From: Chloroflexota bacterium
GTDB taxonomy: Bacteria > Chloroflexota > Dehalococcoidia > UBA2979
Assembly: GCA_003670575.1 (NCBI GenBank)
Contig: QWRD01000002.1
Coordinates: 62,001-126,000, forward strand
Length of the DNA: 64,000 nucleotides
Direction: 5' to 3'
The position numbers and the translations under genes were made by a program. The notes below the pieces were generated by a model that saw only the letters and a program-made list of their open reading frames with translations, had not been told where the DNA came from and did not search any database. Positions 53,825 to 64,000 of this stretch are shown here, piece after piece (the first letter of the stretch is position 1; every line of letters starts with the position of its first letter).

Positions 53825-55000
53825 ATGGCTGCTGCGTCGGCGAAGACCGGATATGCACCCGAAGTGCGCTGGATGTTCGGTTGGGCGCTGGTGCTGTTCG
53901 CGTGGACGGTTGGCATCGGCATCCTGAACGGCCTGGACATCGTCGACTTCGACCGCAAGTTCCTGCTCACACATCTGCACGTCGGGACGTTGGCGTGGAT
54001 CTCCATGTCGGTGTTCGCGGCGAGCCTCGTGCTGTTCGACAGCGCGCCGAGCCCCTCGATGCGGCTCGTGGCACGAGCGGCGCCGTTCGTCGCGCTGCTC
54101 TACAACATCGCGTTCCTGACGACGACGAGCATGGCGCGGCCGGCGCTCGGCGCGGTGATGCTCGTCGTGATCGTGGTGTTCGCGGTGCGCGGGTTCATGG
54201 CGGCGAGGGCGCGGGTGCTCAGCGTGCCGCATCTGGGGACGCTGGCGGGTCTGGCCACCTCGGTGATTGGGGCGGTGCTGGGGGTGCTGCTCGGGGCGCG
54301 GATCGCGGACCCGTCGATGGGGATCACTGCCGGCGTGCAGACGGCGCACCCGGCGGTGATGGTGGTGGGCTTTCTCATCCCGGCTGGGATGGCGTACGCC
54401 GAGTGGGTGCTGCGTCCGGAGAGCGCCGAGGAGCGTGCGGGCATCGTCGGGTGGCTGCAGATCGGGTTGCCGTTCCTCGGTGGGGTGGCGATTGTCGCCG
54501 GGTTCTTGCTGAACGTGTTCGAGCTGGTGCAGTTCAGTCTGCCATTGGAACTCATTGGCACCGTGATCTTCCTGGTGCGCCTGGCGCCGCGTGCGATGCG
54601 GACCTCGTGGACCGTGGCGGGGCCGGGGTGGCACGCGGTGGTCGCGATGATCTTCCTGCCGGTCAACGTGCTGCTGCTGGTGGCGCTGATCGTGCGCTTT
54701 GCACCCGACGTGGAGCAGGCGCCGCCACGGCTGTTCGAGGCGATCGACCACACGATCTTCGTGGGTGTGATGACCTCGTCGATCCTGGGGTACGTGATGA
54801 CGCTGTCGCGATCCGCGCGGCCGGCGTGGGTGGATCAGTTTGTGTTCTGGGGGGTCACGGTCGGTGTCACGGGATTTGTGGCCGGGCTGCTGACGGATCA
54901 GACGCACATGATCCGCACGTTCACGCCGCTGCTCGGTGTGGCCATCCTCGTGGCGGTGGTGGCGCACGCGCCGGCGTTGCTCCGCGGGGCGCGCGAGTAG
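53825..55000 (+). CDS. Polytopic membrane protein, heme-copper-oxidase-like histidines
   Basis: 391 aa with about 12 membrane segments, from ATG 53825 with GAGGAG upstream. Histidines in THLHVGTLAWISMSVF, AHPAVMVVGF and AIDHTIFVGVM recall NnrS or the subunit I-type fold that binds heme or copper, but the family is not secure. It stands alone on the plus strand, divergent from dnaJ. Confidence 0.55.
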   Translation: MAAASAKTGYAPEVRWMFGWALVLFAWTVGIGILNGLDIVDFDRKFLLTHLHVGTLAWISMSVFAASLVLFDSAPSPSMRLVARAAPFVALLYNIAFLTTTSMARPALGAVMLVVIVVFAVRGFMAARARVLSVPHLGTLAGLATSVIGAVLGVLLGARIADPSMGITAGVQTAHPAVMVVGFLIPAGMAYAEWVLRPESAEERAGIVGWLQIGLPFLGGVAIVAGFLLNVFELVQFSLPLELIGTVIFLVRLAPRAMRTSWTVAGPGWHAVVAMIFLPVNVLLLVALIVRFAPDVEQAPPRLFEAIDHTIFVGVMTSSILGYVMTLSRSARPAWVDQFVFWGVTVGVTGFVAGLLTDQTHMIRTFTPLLGVAILVAVVAHAPALLRGARE

Positions 55001-55026
55001 CCTCGGCGCGGCAGCGAGCAGGAGAG

Positions 55027-55119
55027 AGCCCTCACCCCCGGCCCCTCTCCCCGCACGGCGGGGCGAGGGGCCGGGGGTGAGGGCTGCGGTGGCGTGCGGG
55101 GAGAGGGGTGAGGGTTCCC
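55027..55119. repeat. REP-like palindrome, long copy
   Basis: Arms of about 26 nt (GCCCTCACCCCCGGCCCCTC and complement, one mismatch) around ACGG at 55028-55084, followed by a half copy GCGGGGAGAGGGGTGAGGGTT at 55097. It is the longest hairpin of the family seen here, in the gap between the membrane gene and the convergent gene at 55141. It could act as bidirectional terminator. Confidence 0.75.
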
Positions 55120-55140
55120 GCCGGGTGAGCGCGGGCGCTC

Positions 55141-56019
55141 CTACTCTGCTTTGACCGTTTCACCCTCGATGTATTCGGCGATGGGATCGATGAACGAGGT
55201 GGGGCGGGCGCGGTCGGCGTGCAGACGTGAGAGCAGGGCGAGCGCTTTGCGCGTGTCCGAGGCAACGCGCGCGGGCTCACCGGTCTTGAGGCGATACTTG
55301 CTGCACCAGTAGGTGAATGCCTGCCAGTCCGCCTGCCGGACGCGCGCGCCGAGCGGCTGGCCGGTGTCCGCGACGTAGAGCGCCATCAACTCCGCCAGTG
55401 GTTTGCCGTAGATGCGCTCGTAGGCGGTGACGTCGGCCGGCTCGCCGCGGATGCCGTCGATGTTGCGCGCCTTGTGGAGGTCGAGTTCCGCGGTCAGCAG
55501 CAGCGTCTCTTCCACAACCACGCCGTACTGGAAGTTGAGGTGCGCGCGGTGCTTGGCAACGCCGATGGCGCGTGCGAACGCTTCCTCATCGGAGCCGTCC
55601 GGGGGCTCGGCGCGGAACAGCAGCCGTTCCGCCTCGAGGGTGGGGATGCGCGATCCGGCGGCCTCCAGCAGCCGACCCGCGAGGCTGAGCCAGTCGAATG
55701 CCTCCCCGGCGATCAGGTAGTCGCGCGGCGCGCCTGCGACCGACTCGGCAGGCGCGACCCAGCGGGAGATGATGTCCAGCAGCGCGGGGTACCACGGCGC
55801 CCCGTGATCCAGGGCGTCCAAGAACGCAGCGACGGCAGCGTCCGGCTCCAAGGGGCCGTCGGCGGCGGCCGCGGCGGTCTGGCTGGCGTCCTGTTGCTCG
55901 GGCGGGTCGGGCTCGCGCGCGTCAGTTCCGGCACCATCCGTGGCAGCTTCGAGGGTGCTGGCTGCGTCGTCTGGCGGAGGTGTCGGGTTCGGTCGAGGGC
56001 GGATGGCGGCGCGCGGCAT
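55141..56019 (-). CDS. Uncharacterised protein downstream of secA
   Basis: 292 aa from ATG 56019, only 2 nt after the secA stop. The first 60 residues are Pro/Ala/Glu-rich; the rest is mainly helical and soluble (GEAFDWLSLAGRLLEAAG, RAHLNFQYGVVVEETLLLTAELDLHKARN, AFTYWCSKYRLKTGEPARVAS). No known domain recognised. The tight link with secA suggests co-expression, and perhaps a role around export. Confidence 0.6.
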   Translation of the reverse strand: MPRAAIRPRPNPTPPPDDAASTLEAATDGAGTDAREPDPPEQQDASQTAAAAADGPLEPDAAVAAFLDALDHGAPWYPALLDIISRWVAPAESVAGAPRDYLIAGEAFDWLSLAGRLLEAAGSRIPTLEAERLLFRAEPPDGSDEEAFARAIGVAKHRAHLNFQYGVVVEETLLLTAELDLHKARNIDGIRGEPADVTAYERIYGKPLAELMALYVADTGQPLGARVRQADWQAFTYWCSKYRLKTGEPARVASDTRKALALLSRLHADRARPTSFIDPIAEYIEGETVKAE

Positions 56020-56021
56020 CG

Positions 56022-58625
<2,604 letters not shown>

Positions 58626-58671
58626 CGATCCCCTTGTCGCCGCCGGGGCGGCCGTCCAGCGCAGCGGCTGG

Positions 58672-59610
58672 CTACAGGAAGAGCTCTCCGACGGAGCCAC
58701 CTGTGTGGATGCGGTGCATCGCGTCGCCGATCAGCGGCGCAACGGATAGCGTGTGAGTGGCCACCTTCTGGAACGGCCGCGACACGGGGACGCTGTCTGT
58801 GTAGACCAGTTCCGCGACGTCGCTTGTGTCCAACAGATCGTACGCCCGCGGCGCGAACAGTGGGTGCACGCAGGCCAGGTGGACTGAGCGCGCGCCCTCC
58901 GAGCGCAGCAGCTTCAGCGACGAGGCCACGGTGCCACCCGTCAGGATTTCGTCGTCGACGATCACGCAGTCGCGACCGTTGACGTCGCCGATCAGCGTCA
59001 TCGCCTCGGCGCTGTCGTTGTTGCCGGTGCGGCGCTTGTCGACGATCGCGAGATCCGCGCCGAGGCGGGCCGCGACGTTGCGCGCGCCCTTGGCACCGCC
59101 GACATCGGTGGCAACGACCACCGGGTCCTGCAGGTTCTGGCCGCGGAAGTAGTCCGCGATCATCGGCAGCGCGGTCAGTTCGTCCAACGGGATGTTGAAG
59201 AAGCCCTGAATCTGACCGGCGTGGAGGTTCAGCGTGAGTACGCGGTTCGCCCCGGCAACCTCGATGAAGTTGGCGAGCAGGCGCGCAGTGATCGGGACGC
59301 GTGGTTGATCCTTCTTGTCGGAGCGGCCGTAACCGTAGTACGGGATGACCGCCGTGATGCGTCCCGCCGAGGCGCGCTTGGCGGCATCGATCATGATCAG
59401 CAGCTCCATGAGCCGCGTGTTCACGGGTGGGACGATGGGCTGGATCAGGAAGACATCGCGTTCGCGGATGTTCTCCTGGAAGCGGACGAAGATGTTCTCG
59501 TTGGAGAACTCGGTGACCTCGCAGTCGCCGAGCGGCAACTTGAGGTGCCTACAGACGGCCTCCGCGAACTCGCGGTGCGCATTTCCGGTGAAGACGGCCA
59601 TTTCGCGCAC
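58672..59610 (-). CDS. prs: Ribose-phosphate pyrophosphokinase
   Basis: Makes PRPP from ribose 5-phosphate and ATP. 312 aa from GTG 59610, chosen because AGGAG lies 8 nt upstream; ATG 59601 is an alternative lacking a close site. Family blocks: FSNENIFVRFQENIRERDVFLIQ, IPYYGYGRSDKKDQPRVPITA and the PRPP loop IVDDEILTGGT. Enzyme of nucleotide synthesis, upstream of secA on the same strand. Confidence 0.96.
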   Translation of the reverse strand: MREMAVFTGNAHREFAEAVCRHLKLPLGDCEVTEFSNENIFVRFQENIRERDVFLIQPIVPPVNTRLMELLIMIDAAKRASAGRITAVIPYYGYGRSDKKDQPRVPITARLLANFIEVAGANRVLTLNLHAGQIQGFFNIPLDELTALPMIADYFRGQNLQDPVVVATDVGGAKGARNVAARLGADLAIVDKRRTGNNDSAEAMTLIGDVNGRDCVIVDDEILTGGTVASSLKLLRSEGARSVHLACVHPLFAPRAYDLLDTSDVAELVYTDSVPVSRPFQKVATHTLSVAPLIGDAMHRIHTGGSVGELFL

Positions 59611-59699
59611 TGTGCGGCTCCTGAGCCCCGGGCACGATGCCGGGCGCACCCATGTGGGGACAGGTCTTCATCGTAGCACCGGCTCTCGCCAGACGCAGT

Positions 59700-59724
59700 G
59701 CCCCCGCCTCGCAGAGGCGGGGGC
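59700..59724. terminator. Terminator after bioY
   Basis: 11-bp perfect stem GCCCCCGCCTC/GAGGCGGGGGC with loop GCA, about 60 nt after the bioY stop on the minus strand. It lies between bioY and prs, so the two are probably separate units. Confidence 0.7.
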
Positions 59725-59784
59725 GTCCAAGTCGCGGGCTGACGTGAGGCCGGTGCCGCCGGAGCCCGCTTCGCGACTGGTCGA

Positions 59785-60807
59785 CTACTCGGCGGCGGCG
59801 TCGAGTGCGGTTGTGGCCAGCAGCAGCACGGCCGCGACCACGCAGACCGCGACTCCGCCGGCGACGTCCGCCAGCGCGAGTTCCCCGGCCTTCGTGAACA
59901 CCACGAGGTTTACGAAGGCGAAGAGTCCGCCGGTGGCGGCAGCGGCGAAGCCGATGAGCTGCGTCGCGCCGGAGCCGATCACCCTCGTCATGCGCAGGAT
60001 CGCGCCAACCATGCCGAGGATGCCCGCCGCCAGCACGATCTGGCCAGCGGTCTGCTGGATGCCGAGGGTACCGGGCGACCATGGGAGCAGCGCCCCTGCC
60101 GCCATCAACAGTGCTGCGGCCGCCGCGTACGGGGTAACTCGAACGCCCGCAGGCGTCCCGGCATGATCATCGGCGTCGCGGACGCCAAACGCGTGGAGCA
60201 ACTGCCATGCGGACGGGACGAGGCCCGCCGCGAGCAGCAGCTTGGCGAGATCGCCCGGGATGAACGGCAGCAACCCGAGCTTCAGCGTGAGGCCGACGGT
60301 CATCGCGTCCACCTTGAGCAGGCCGGTGTGCAGGGTGCCCCACGCGTAGAGCCACGGGAGGCCGACGGCGTAGATGACTGCGCTGCCCAGCAGCATCGCG
60401 GCCGCCATGGTGGCCGGGCGGCGGTCCCAGCCGCGCTCAGCCAGCCAGCCGACGAGCGCTGTGGCGAAAGGGTACGAGACGAGGTAGCCCCCGCTGGAGC
60501 CGATGATGATCGCCCAGCCGGACTTGCCACCGGCGAACACCGGCAGGCCGACGATACCCTCGACGACGTAGAGGGCGGCGGCGGCGAGTCCCAGCCGAGC
60601 GCCGAGCGTGCCGCCGACCAGCAGCACGGCGAAGGTCTGCGCTGTAATCGGCACCGGCCCGATCGGCAGCACGATGCTGATCCGCGCGGAGACGGCGATG
60701 AACATCGATGCCGCGATGACCACGGCAAGGTGCCGCAGCAGCGTCTGCTGTGGGAAGAGAACCTGGGCCAGGGTGGTGCCTGTGCGGGCCTGACGTGCCG
60801 AGAGCAT
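59785..60807 (-). CDS. bioY: BioY-type biotin transporter with C-terminal membrane extension
   Basis: 340 aa. Residues 1-190 match BioY (MFIAVSARISIVLPIGPVPITAQ, GIVGLPVFAGGKSG, FIPGDLAKLLLA), the S component of biotin ECF transporters. About 150 further residues hold four more membrane segments, beyond the 180-200 aa usual for BioY. GGAGG lies upstream of the ATG. No ECF ATPase genes are nearby, so it may work alone or share a module. The function of the extra region is unknown. Confidence 0.85.
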   Translation of the reverse strand: MLSARQARTGTTLAQVLFPQQTLLRHLAVVIAASMFIAVSARISIVLPIGPVPITAQTFAVLLVGGTLGARLGLAAAALYVVEGIVGLPVFAGGKSGWAIIIGSSGGYLVSYPFATALVGWLAERGWDRRPATMAAAMLLGSAVIYAVGLPWLYAWGTLHTGLLKVDAMTVGLTLKLGLLPFIPGDLAKLLLAAGLVPSAWQLLHAFGVRDADDHAGTPAGVRVTPYAAAAALLMAAGALLPWSPGTLGIQQTAGQIVLAAGILGMVGAILRMTRVIGSGATQLIGFAAAATGGLFAFVNLVVFTKAGELALADVAGGVAVCVVAAVLLLATTALDAAAE

Positions 60808-60926
60808 GGATCGTACCTCCGAGGGGGCGGGCGGGTGTGCTCGCGGTAGACTATCAGTGTTCCGGCGTAACGATGCTGGTGGGTGCGGGTGTCGTCAAGA
60901 CGCCGCGTCGTGGAGAGGGAGTGCGC

Positions 60927-61508
60927 ATGTCGACCGAGGAGTCCGCGTTCCGCTCGACTGGATCGGCGACGGCGGCGTCTGGTGCTCCCTCGGACGCGGC
61001 GGATGCCAGCGTGGTCTGGATGTTCACCTCGCCCACCGCTGGCGCGCCCATGGAGCAGCAGGGCTCCGTGGTGGTGGTGCCGGGAGTGGGAATCGTCGGC
61101 GACCGCTATGCGCTGGGCACGGGACACTGGAGCGCGCCTCGGTGGCCAGACCAGCAACTGACGCTCTTCGAGGTCGAGGTGGCGGAGGAGCTCGGCTGCG
61201 AGCCGTACGAGGCCCGCCGCAACATTGTGACGCGTGGGGTGCGGCTGTTCGGGCTGATCGGGGTGCGCTTCCGCATCGGTGGCGCGCTGCTGGCTGGCGT
61301 GCGCGCCTGCGACCCGTGCTCCTACATCGAGCGGCTCACCGGGCGGCCGGGGCTGACGAAGCAACTGACCAGCGGCCGCGGCGGTCTACGCGCTCGCATC
61401 ATCGAGGGCGGCATGATCCGCCTCGGCGATCGCATCGAGGTGGTCGGCCTCGACGATTCGGGCGCGGAGCCGCCGTGGGAGTCGGCGCAGCGAGACGCAG
61501 GGCACTAG
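60927..61508 (+). CDS. MOSC domain protein
   Basis: 193 aa from ATG 60927. The MOSC pattern is clear: GSVVVVPGVGIVGDRYALGTG, EARRNIVTRGVRLFGLIG, FRIGGALLAGVRACDPCSYIERL (C pair). MOSC domains of sulfurases and YiiM-type proteins bind molybdenum cofactor or transfer sulfur. GTG 60921 is an alternative start. It is divergent from bioY. Confidence 0.9.
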   Translation: MSTEESAFRSTGSATAASGAPSDAADASVVWMFTSPTAGAPMEQQGSVVVVPGVGIVGDRYALGTGHWSAPRWPDQQLTLFEVEVAEELGCEPYEARRNIVTRGVRLFGLIGVRFRIGGALLAGVRACDPCSYIERLTGRPGLTKQLTSGRGGLRARIIEGGMIRLGDRIEVVGLDDSGAEPPWESAQRDAGH

Positions 61509-61524
61509 GCGCGGCAGGCGGGCG

Positions 61525-62658
61525 CTATTCGAGCAGGTCGAGGATCTCCTGCGCGGCGTAGAGTTGCGGGCGGCCGTGGTCGAGCGGGGAGAGGATTCCC
61601 GCTGCGCGCAGCCGTTCGATCACCAGGCGGGCGCCCGCAGGCGTGACCCCAAGGATGTTGGCGACGATTGGTGCGCTGATCACTGGCCACACCAGCAGTT
61701 CCTCCACGAGTCTGCTGGCGTTCGCGGAGGCGTGTGCAGCCTGGAGGCGGCGCCGATATTCCTCATGTAGGTCACGTAGCGCCTTGACGCGGTGGGCCGC
61801 ATCGATGGCGATCTCGGTGACGCCGCGCAAAAAGTAATGGAGCCACGGACGCCAGTTGCCGCTCGCGCTGACGGCGTAGAGGTGGTCGTAGTAGGCGCTG
61901 CGTTCGCGTTCGAAGTACGCGCTGACGTAGAGCAGTGGAGTAGACAGCACGTCGCGTTCGATGAGGAAGAGCGGGATCAGGAGGCGTCCGATCCTGCCGT
62001 TGCCGTCGTTGAACGGGTGGATCGTCTCGAACTGGTAGTGCATCAAGGCGCAGCGGATGAGTGGAGGCAGCGGCCCATCGTCATGGACGAACTGTTCCCA
62101 GTCCGCCAGCAGGCCTGGAAACATGCGGTGCGGTGGAGGTACGAAGCGGGCCTCGGCAATCGACACGCCCTGGGCCGCGATGTAGACCTGCCGGTCGCGA
62201 AGTTCGCCCGGCCGCTTGTCGTCGCCGCGGACGCCGTCCATGAGGGTGGCGTGCAGTTCGCGGATGAGCCCAGTGCTGATCGGGAGCGTCGCGAGGCGTT
62301 GCTGACCCTCGCCGAGTGCGCGGACGTAGTTCGCCACCTCGCGTGTGTCTGGCGTGCGCGCCTTGCCGCTCGCCTCAAAGACGTACACGTCTGGAAGGGA
62401 CGCCTGGGTGCCCTCGATGCGTGAGGAGAGTACCGCCTCTCGCCGGAGGAACGGCTCGATCAGCAGATACGGATTGGGCAGAGTCTCACCAGCCCCGGAC
62501 AGTTCAGCGACGGCGCGGGACGCACCATCGAGGACATAGACGGTCTCTGGATCGAACTGCAGGATTCTCGGCAGCGGAGCCGGGAGGAACGCGAGGACAC
62601 CCGCTTCTGCCTCGATGAGGTGTCCGGCGGTGGAGTCCTTGAAGTCATCGGTGTTCAC
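61525..62658 (-). CDS. Fic-domain protein (AMPylase-like)
   Basis: 377 aa. The Fic motif HPFNDGNGRIGR (214-225) is intact with the catalytic His. The inhibitory motif SSRIEG (78-83), upstream, is of the class II [S/T]xxxE[G/N] form, so the protein is self-inhibited. A winged-helix-like end (about 320-375) fits the class with a DNA-binding C-terminus. Transfers AMP to a target hydroxyl; target unknown. It stands alone, divergent from valS. Confidence 0.92.
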   Translation of the reverse strand: MNTDDFKDSTAGHLIEAEAGVLAFLPAPLPRILQFDPETVYVLDGASRAVAELSGAGETLPNPYLLIEPFLRREAVLSSRIEGTQASLPDVYVFEASGKARTPDTREVANYVRALGEGQQRLATLPISTGLIRELHATLMDGVRGDDKRPGELRDRQVYIAAQGVSIAEARFVPPPHRMFPGLLADWEQFVHDDGPLPPLIRCALMHYQFETIHPFNDGNGRIGRLLIPLFLIERDVLSTPLLYVSAYFERERSAYYDHLYAVSASGNWRPWLHYFLRGVTEIAIDAAHRVKALRDLHEEYRRRLQAAHASANASRLVEELLVWPVISAPIVANILGVTPAGARLVIERLRAAGILSPLDHGRPQLYAAQEILDLLE

Positions 62659-62735
62659 AGTTGATCGATTAGTCCAGTCACACTCAAGTCATCAATGGAA
62701 AGTTATGGACAGAAAAGTAACATTCGCTCTCAGGC

Positions 62736-62828
62736 ATGGCAACCCAATTAGCATTGACCCGCCCTTGCGCGGGCTCCTACCATCGAGGCGTGAGCGATTG
62801 CGACGTAGTAGTAACCAGCGGCGGCTGA
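62736..62828 (+). CDS. Putative valS leader peptide with three consecutive Val codons
   Basis: 30 codons from ATG 62736 ending in CDVVVTSGG and TGA. Three GTA codons in a row (62805-62813) lie just before the stop, upstream of the valS gene and of a hairpin cascade. The ribosome site is weak, and GTG 62790 is an alternative start. It could read valine supply as in classic attenuators. Not a recognised family. Confidence 0.45.
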   Translation: MATQLALTRPCAGSYHRGVSDCDVVVTSGG

Positions 62829-62886
62829 CGCGCCTCGAACGTCGAGGCTGCGAAGCCGCCTGTGCCCCGCCTTGGCGGGGCTTTCT
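62820..62886 (+). promoter_or_regulatory. Attenuator-like hairpins before valS
   Basis: GGCGGCT (62820-62826) pairs with AGCCGCC (62854-62860) around an inner stem CCTCGA/TCGAGG (62833-62847). A second hairpin GCCCCGCC-TT-GGCGGGGC (62864-62881) followed by TTTCT resembles an intrinsic terminator. The first stem starts at the leader peptide's stop region, so a stalled ribosome on the Val codons could change the folding. Confidence 0.5.
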
Positions 62887-62936
62887 GTTGCCGCCGACCC
62901 ATCGTGATGCGGTCGAGCGGGGATTGGGGTGAGGCG

Positions 62937-64000
62937 ATGACCACAGACAGCACGGGGAGCGAGCGGTCGGCGCTGGAGATGGCGCCGGCGTACGAGCCGT
63001 CGCAGGTGGAGGAGTCGCTGTATGCGTGGTGGGAAGAGCAGGGGTTCTTCCGGCCGTCCGGCAGCGGCGCGCCGTTCACCATCATCATGCCGCCGCCCAA
63101 CGTCACGGGTGAGTTGCACCTCGGCCACGCGCTGACCGTGGCGGTGGAGGACCTGCTGATCCGCTGGCACCGCATGCTGGGTGACGACACGCTCTGGCTG
63201 CCAGGCGTGGACCACGCCGCGATTGCCGTGCAGAACGTCGTCGACCGCGAGTTGCGGCGCGAGGGACTGGATCGCCGCGAGATGGGCCGCGAGGCGTTCT
63301 TGGAGCGCGTCTGGCAGTGGGTGGAGCGCACACGCAGCGCGATCTCGCGGCAGCATCGACGGCTGGGTGCCTCGGCGGACTGGTCACGCGAGCGCTTCAC
63401 GATGGACGAGGGGCCGCAGCGGGCGGTGCGCGCGACCTTCGTGCGGCTGTTCAACGAGGGGCTGATCTATCGCGGGTTGCGGCTGGTGAACTGGTGCCCA
63501 GACTGCGGCACTGCCATCTCCGACCTGGAGGTGGAGCACGAGGAGGAGCCGGGCTTCTTCTGGTATGTGCGCTACCCGGTGGTGGACGAGCGCGAGCAGC
63601 CGACGGGCGAGCACATCGTGATCGCGACGACGCGCCCGGAGACGATCCCGGCCGACGCGGCGATCGCGGTGCACCCCGACGACGAGCGGTATCGCGCACT
63701 GATTGGTCGTCGCGTGCTGGTGGCGACCGGCGAGCGGGTGGTCCCGATCATCGGCGACGAGGCCGTGAGCATCGAGGGTGGATCGGGCGCGCTGAAGGTG
63801 ACGCCCGGGCACGACCCGGTGGACTTCGAGATCGGGCAGCGTCACTCGTTGCCGACGTACACCGTGATCGGATTCGACGGGAAGATGACGGCGGACGCGG
63901 GTGCCTACGCGGGCCTCGACCGCTTCGAGGCGCGGAAGCGCGTGGTCGCCGACCTGGAGGCCGCGAGGCGCATCGAGAAGATCGAGCCGTACGCGCACTC
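62937..64000 (+). CDS. valS: Valyl-tRNA synthetase (partial, runs off window)
   Basis: About 354 codons present, cut by the window end. N-terminal class I features: the HIGH-type block PPPNVTGELHLGHALTVAVEDLL, LWLPGVDHAAIAVQNVV, a zinc-like NWCPDCGTAISDLEVEH, and the editing-domain segment IVIATTRPETIPADAAIAVHPDDER with TPGHDPVDFEIGQRH. KMSKS lies outside. ATG with GGGGTGAGG upstream. Preceded by a leader that looks like attenuation control. Confidence 0.95.
   Translation, partial: MTTDSTGSERSALEMAPAYEPSQVEESLYAWWEEQGFFRPSGSGAPFTIIMPPPNVTGELHLGHALTVAVEDLLIRWHRMLGDDTLWLPGVDHAAIAVQNVVDRELRREGLDRREMGREAFLERVWQWVERTRSAISRQHRRLGASADWSRERFTMDEGPQRAVRATFVRLFNEGLIYRGLRLVNWCPDCGTAISDLEVEHEEEPGFFWYVRYPVVDEREQPTGEHIVIATTRPETIPADAAIAVHPDDERYRALIGRRVLVATGERVVPIIGDEAVSIEGGSGALKVTPGHDPVDFEIGQRHSLPTYTVIGFDGKMTADAGAYAGLDRFEARKRVVADLEAARRIEKIEPYAH

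Overview
The window is 64 kb of a GC-rich, gene-dense bacterial chromosome. It has frequent GTG and TTG starts, many 1-8 nt start/stop overlaps, an ileS T-box leader, a CIRCE element at groESL, an hspR-type MerR repressor with dnaJ, a PASTA/HTH membrane protein, DUF421, DUF2851, DUF3105 and a VKOR/DsbA pair. Together these suggest a monoderm-like or deep-branching lineage, most plausibly Chloroflexota (Thermomicrobia/Dehalococcoidia-like). This placement is inferred from gene content, not from a search. No phage, integrase, IS element or CRISPR array was found. Most genes are housekeeping.

Layout. 0-6.3 kb: an AmaP-like protein and scpB (+), then two unannotated paralogous 39-codon peptide genes (-) with their own terminators, then an ADH / HTH-PASTA / rimO operon and rpsT (-). 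6.5-16 kb: a DUF3800 gene of lower GC, murJ, a zinc-ribbon protein, a methyltransferase, a cupredoxin lipoprotein, a T-box-controlled ileS and a SufR-like regulator. 16-24 kb: a degenerate PP2C-propeller membrane protein, tsaD, an XRE / DUF2851 / GNAT operon, and CIRCE-groES-groEL. 24-29.4 kb: an M16 peptidase, a beta-lactamase-fold hydrolase, a MutY homologue without the usual catalytic Glu, a MaoC dehydratase and DUF421. 29.5-36.5 kb: lysA-holB-ricT-sulfurtransferase (+), MFS, DinB-like and RidA (-).

36.5-42.6 kb is the origin-type cluster, all on the minus strand and transcribed rpmH-rnpA-yidD-lipoprotein-yidC-khpB-parA-parB. A perfect 16-bp parS overlaps the start of the lipoprotein gene. 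dnaA and an obvious oriC are not adjacent. 42.7-49.4 kb holds a peroxiredoxin, a MerR regulator, tRNA-Thr(CGT), a GT-C-like membrane protein and an envelope redox cassette (DUF3105, DsbA-like, VKOR). 49.5-53.6 kb is a dnaJ-hspR-clpC proteostasis cluster. 53.8-64 kb holds a polytopic membrane protein, prs, secA plus a small partner, bioY, a MOSC protein, fic, and valS running off the right edge behind a putative Val-codon leader peptide and attenuator.

Themes: protein biogenesis and quality control (groESL, clpC, dnaJ, hspR, secA, yidC, yidD), translation (ileS, valS, rpsT, rpmH, tsaD, rimO, tRNA-Thr) and envelope redox. The least explained elements are the twin 39-aa peptides, the GC-rich REP-like palindromes (at least six copies), the shared N-terminal anchor of two redox-cassette proteins and the valS leader.
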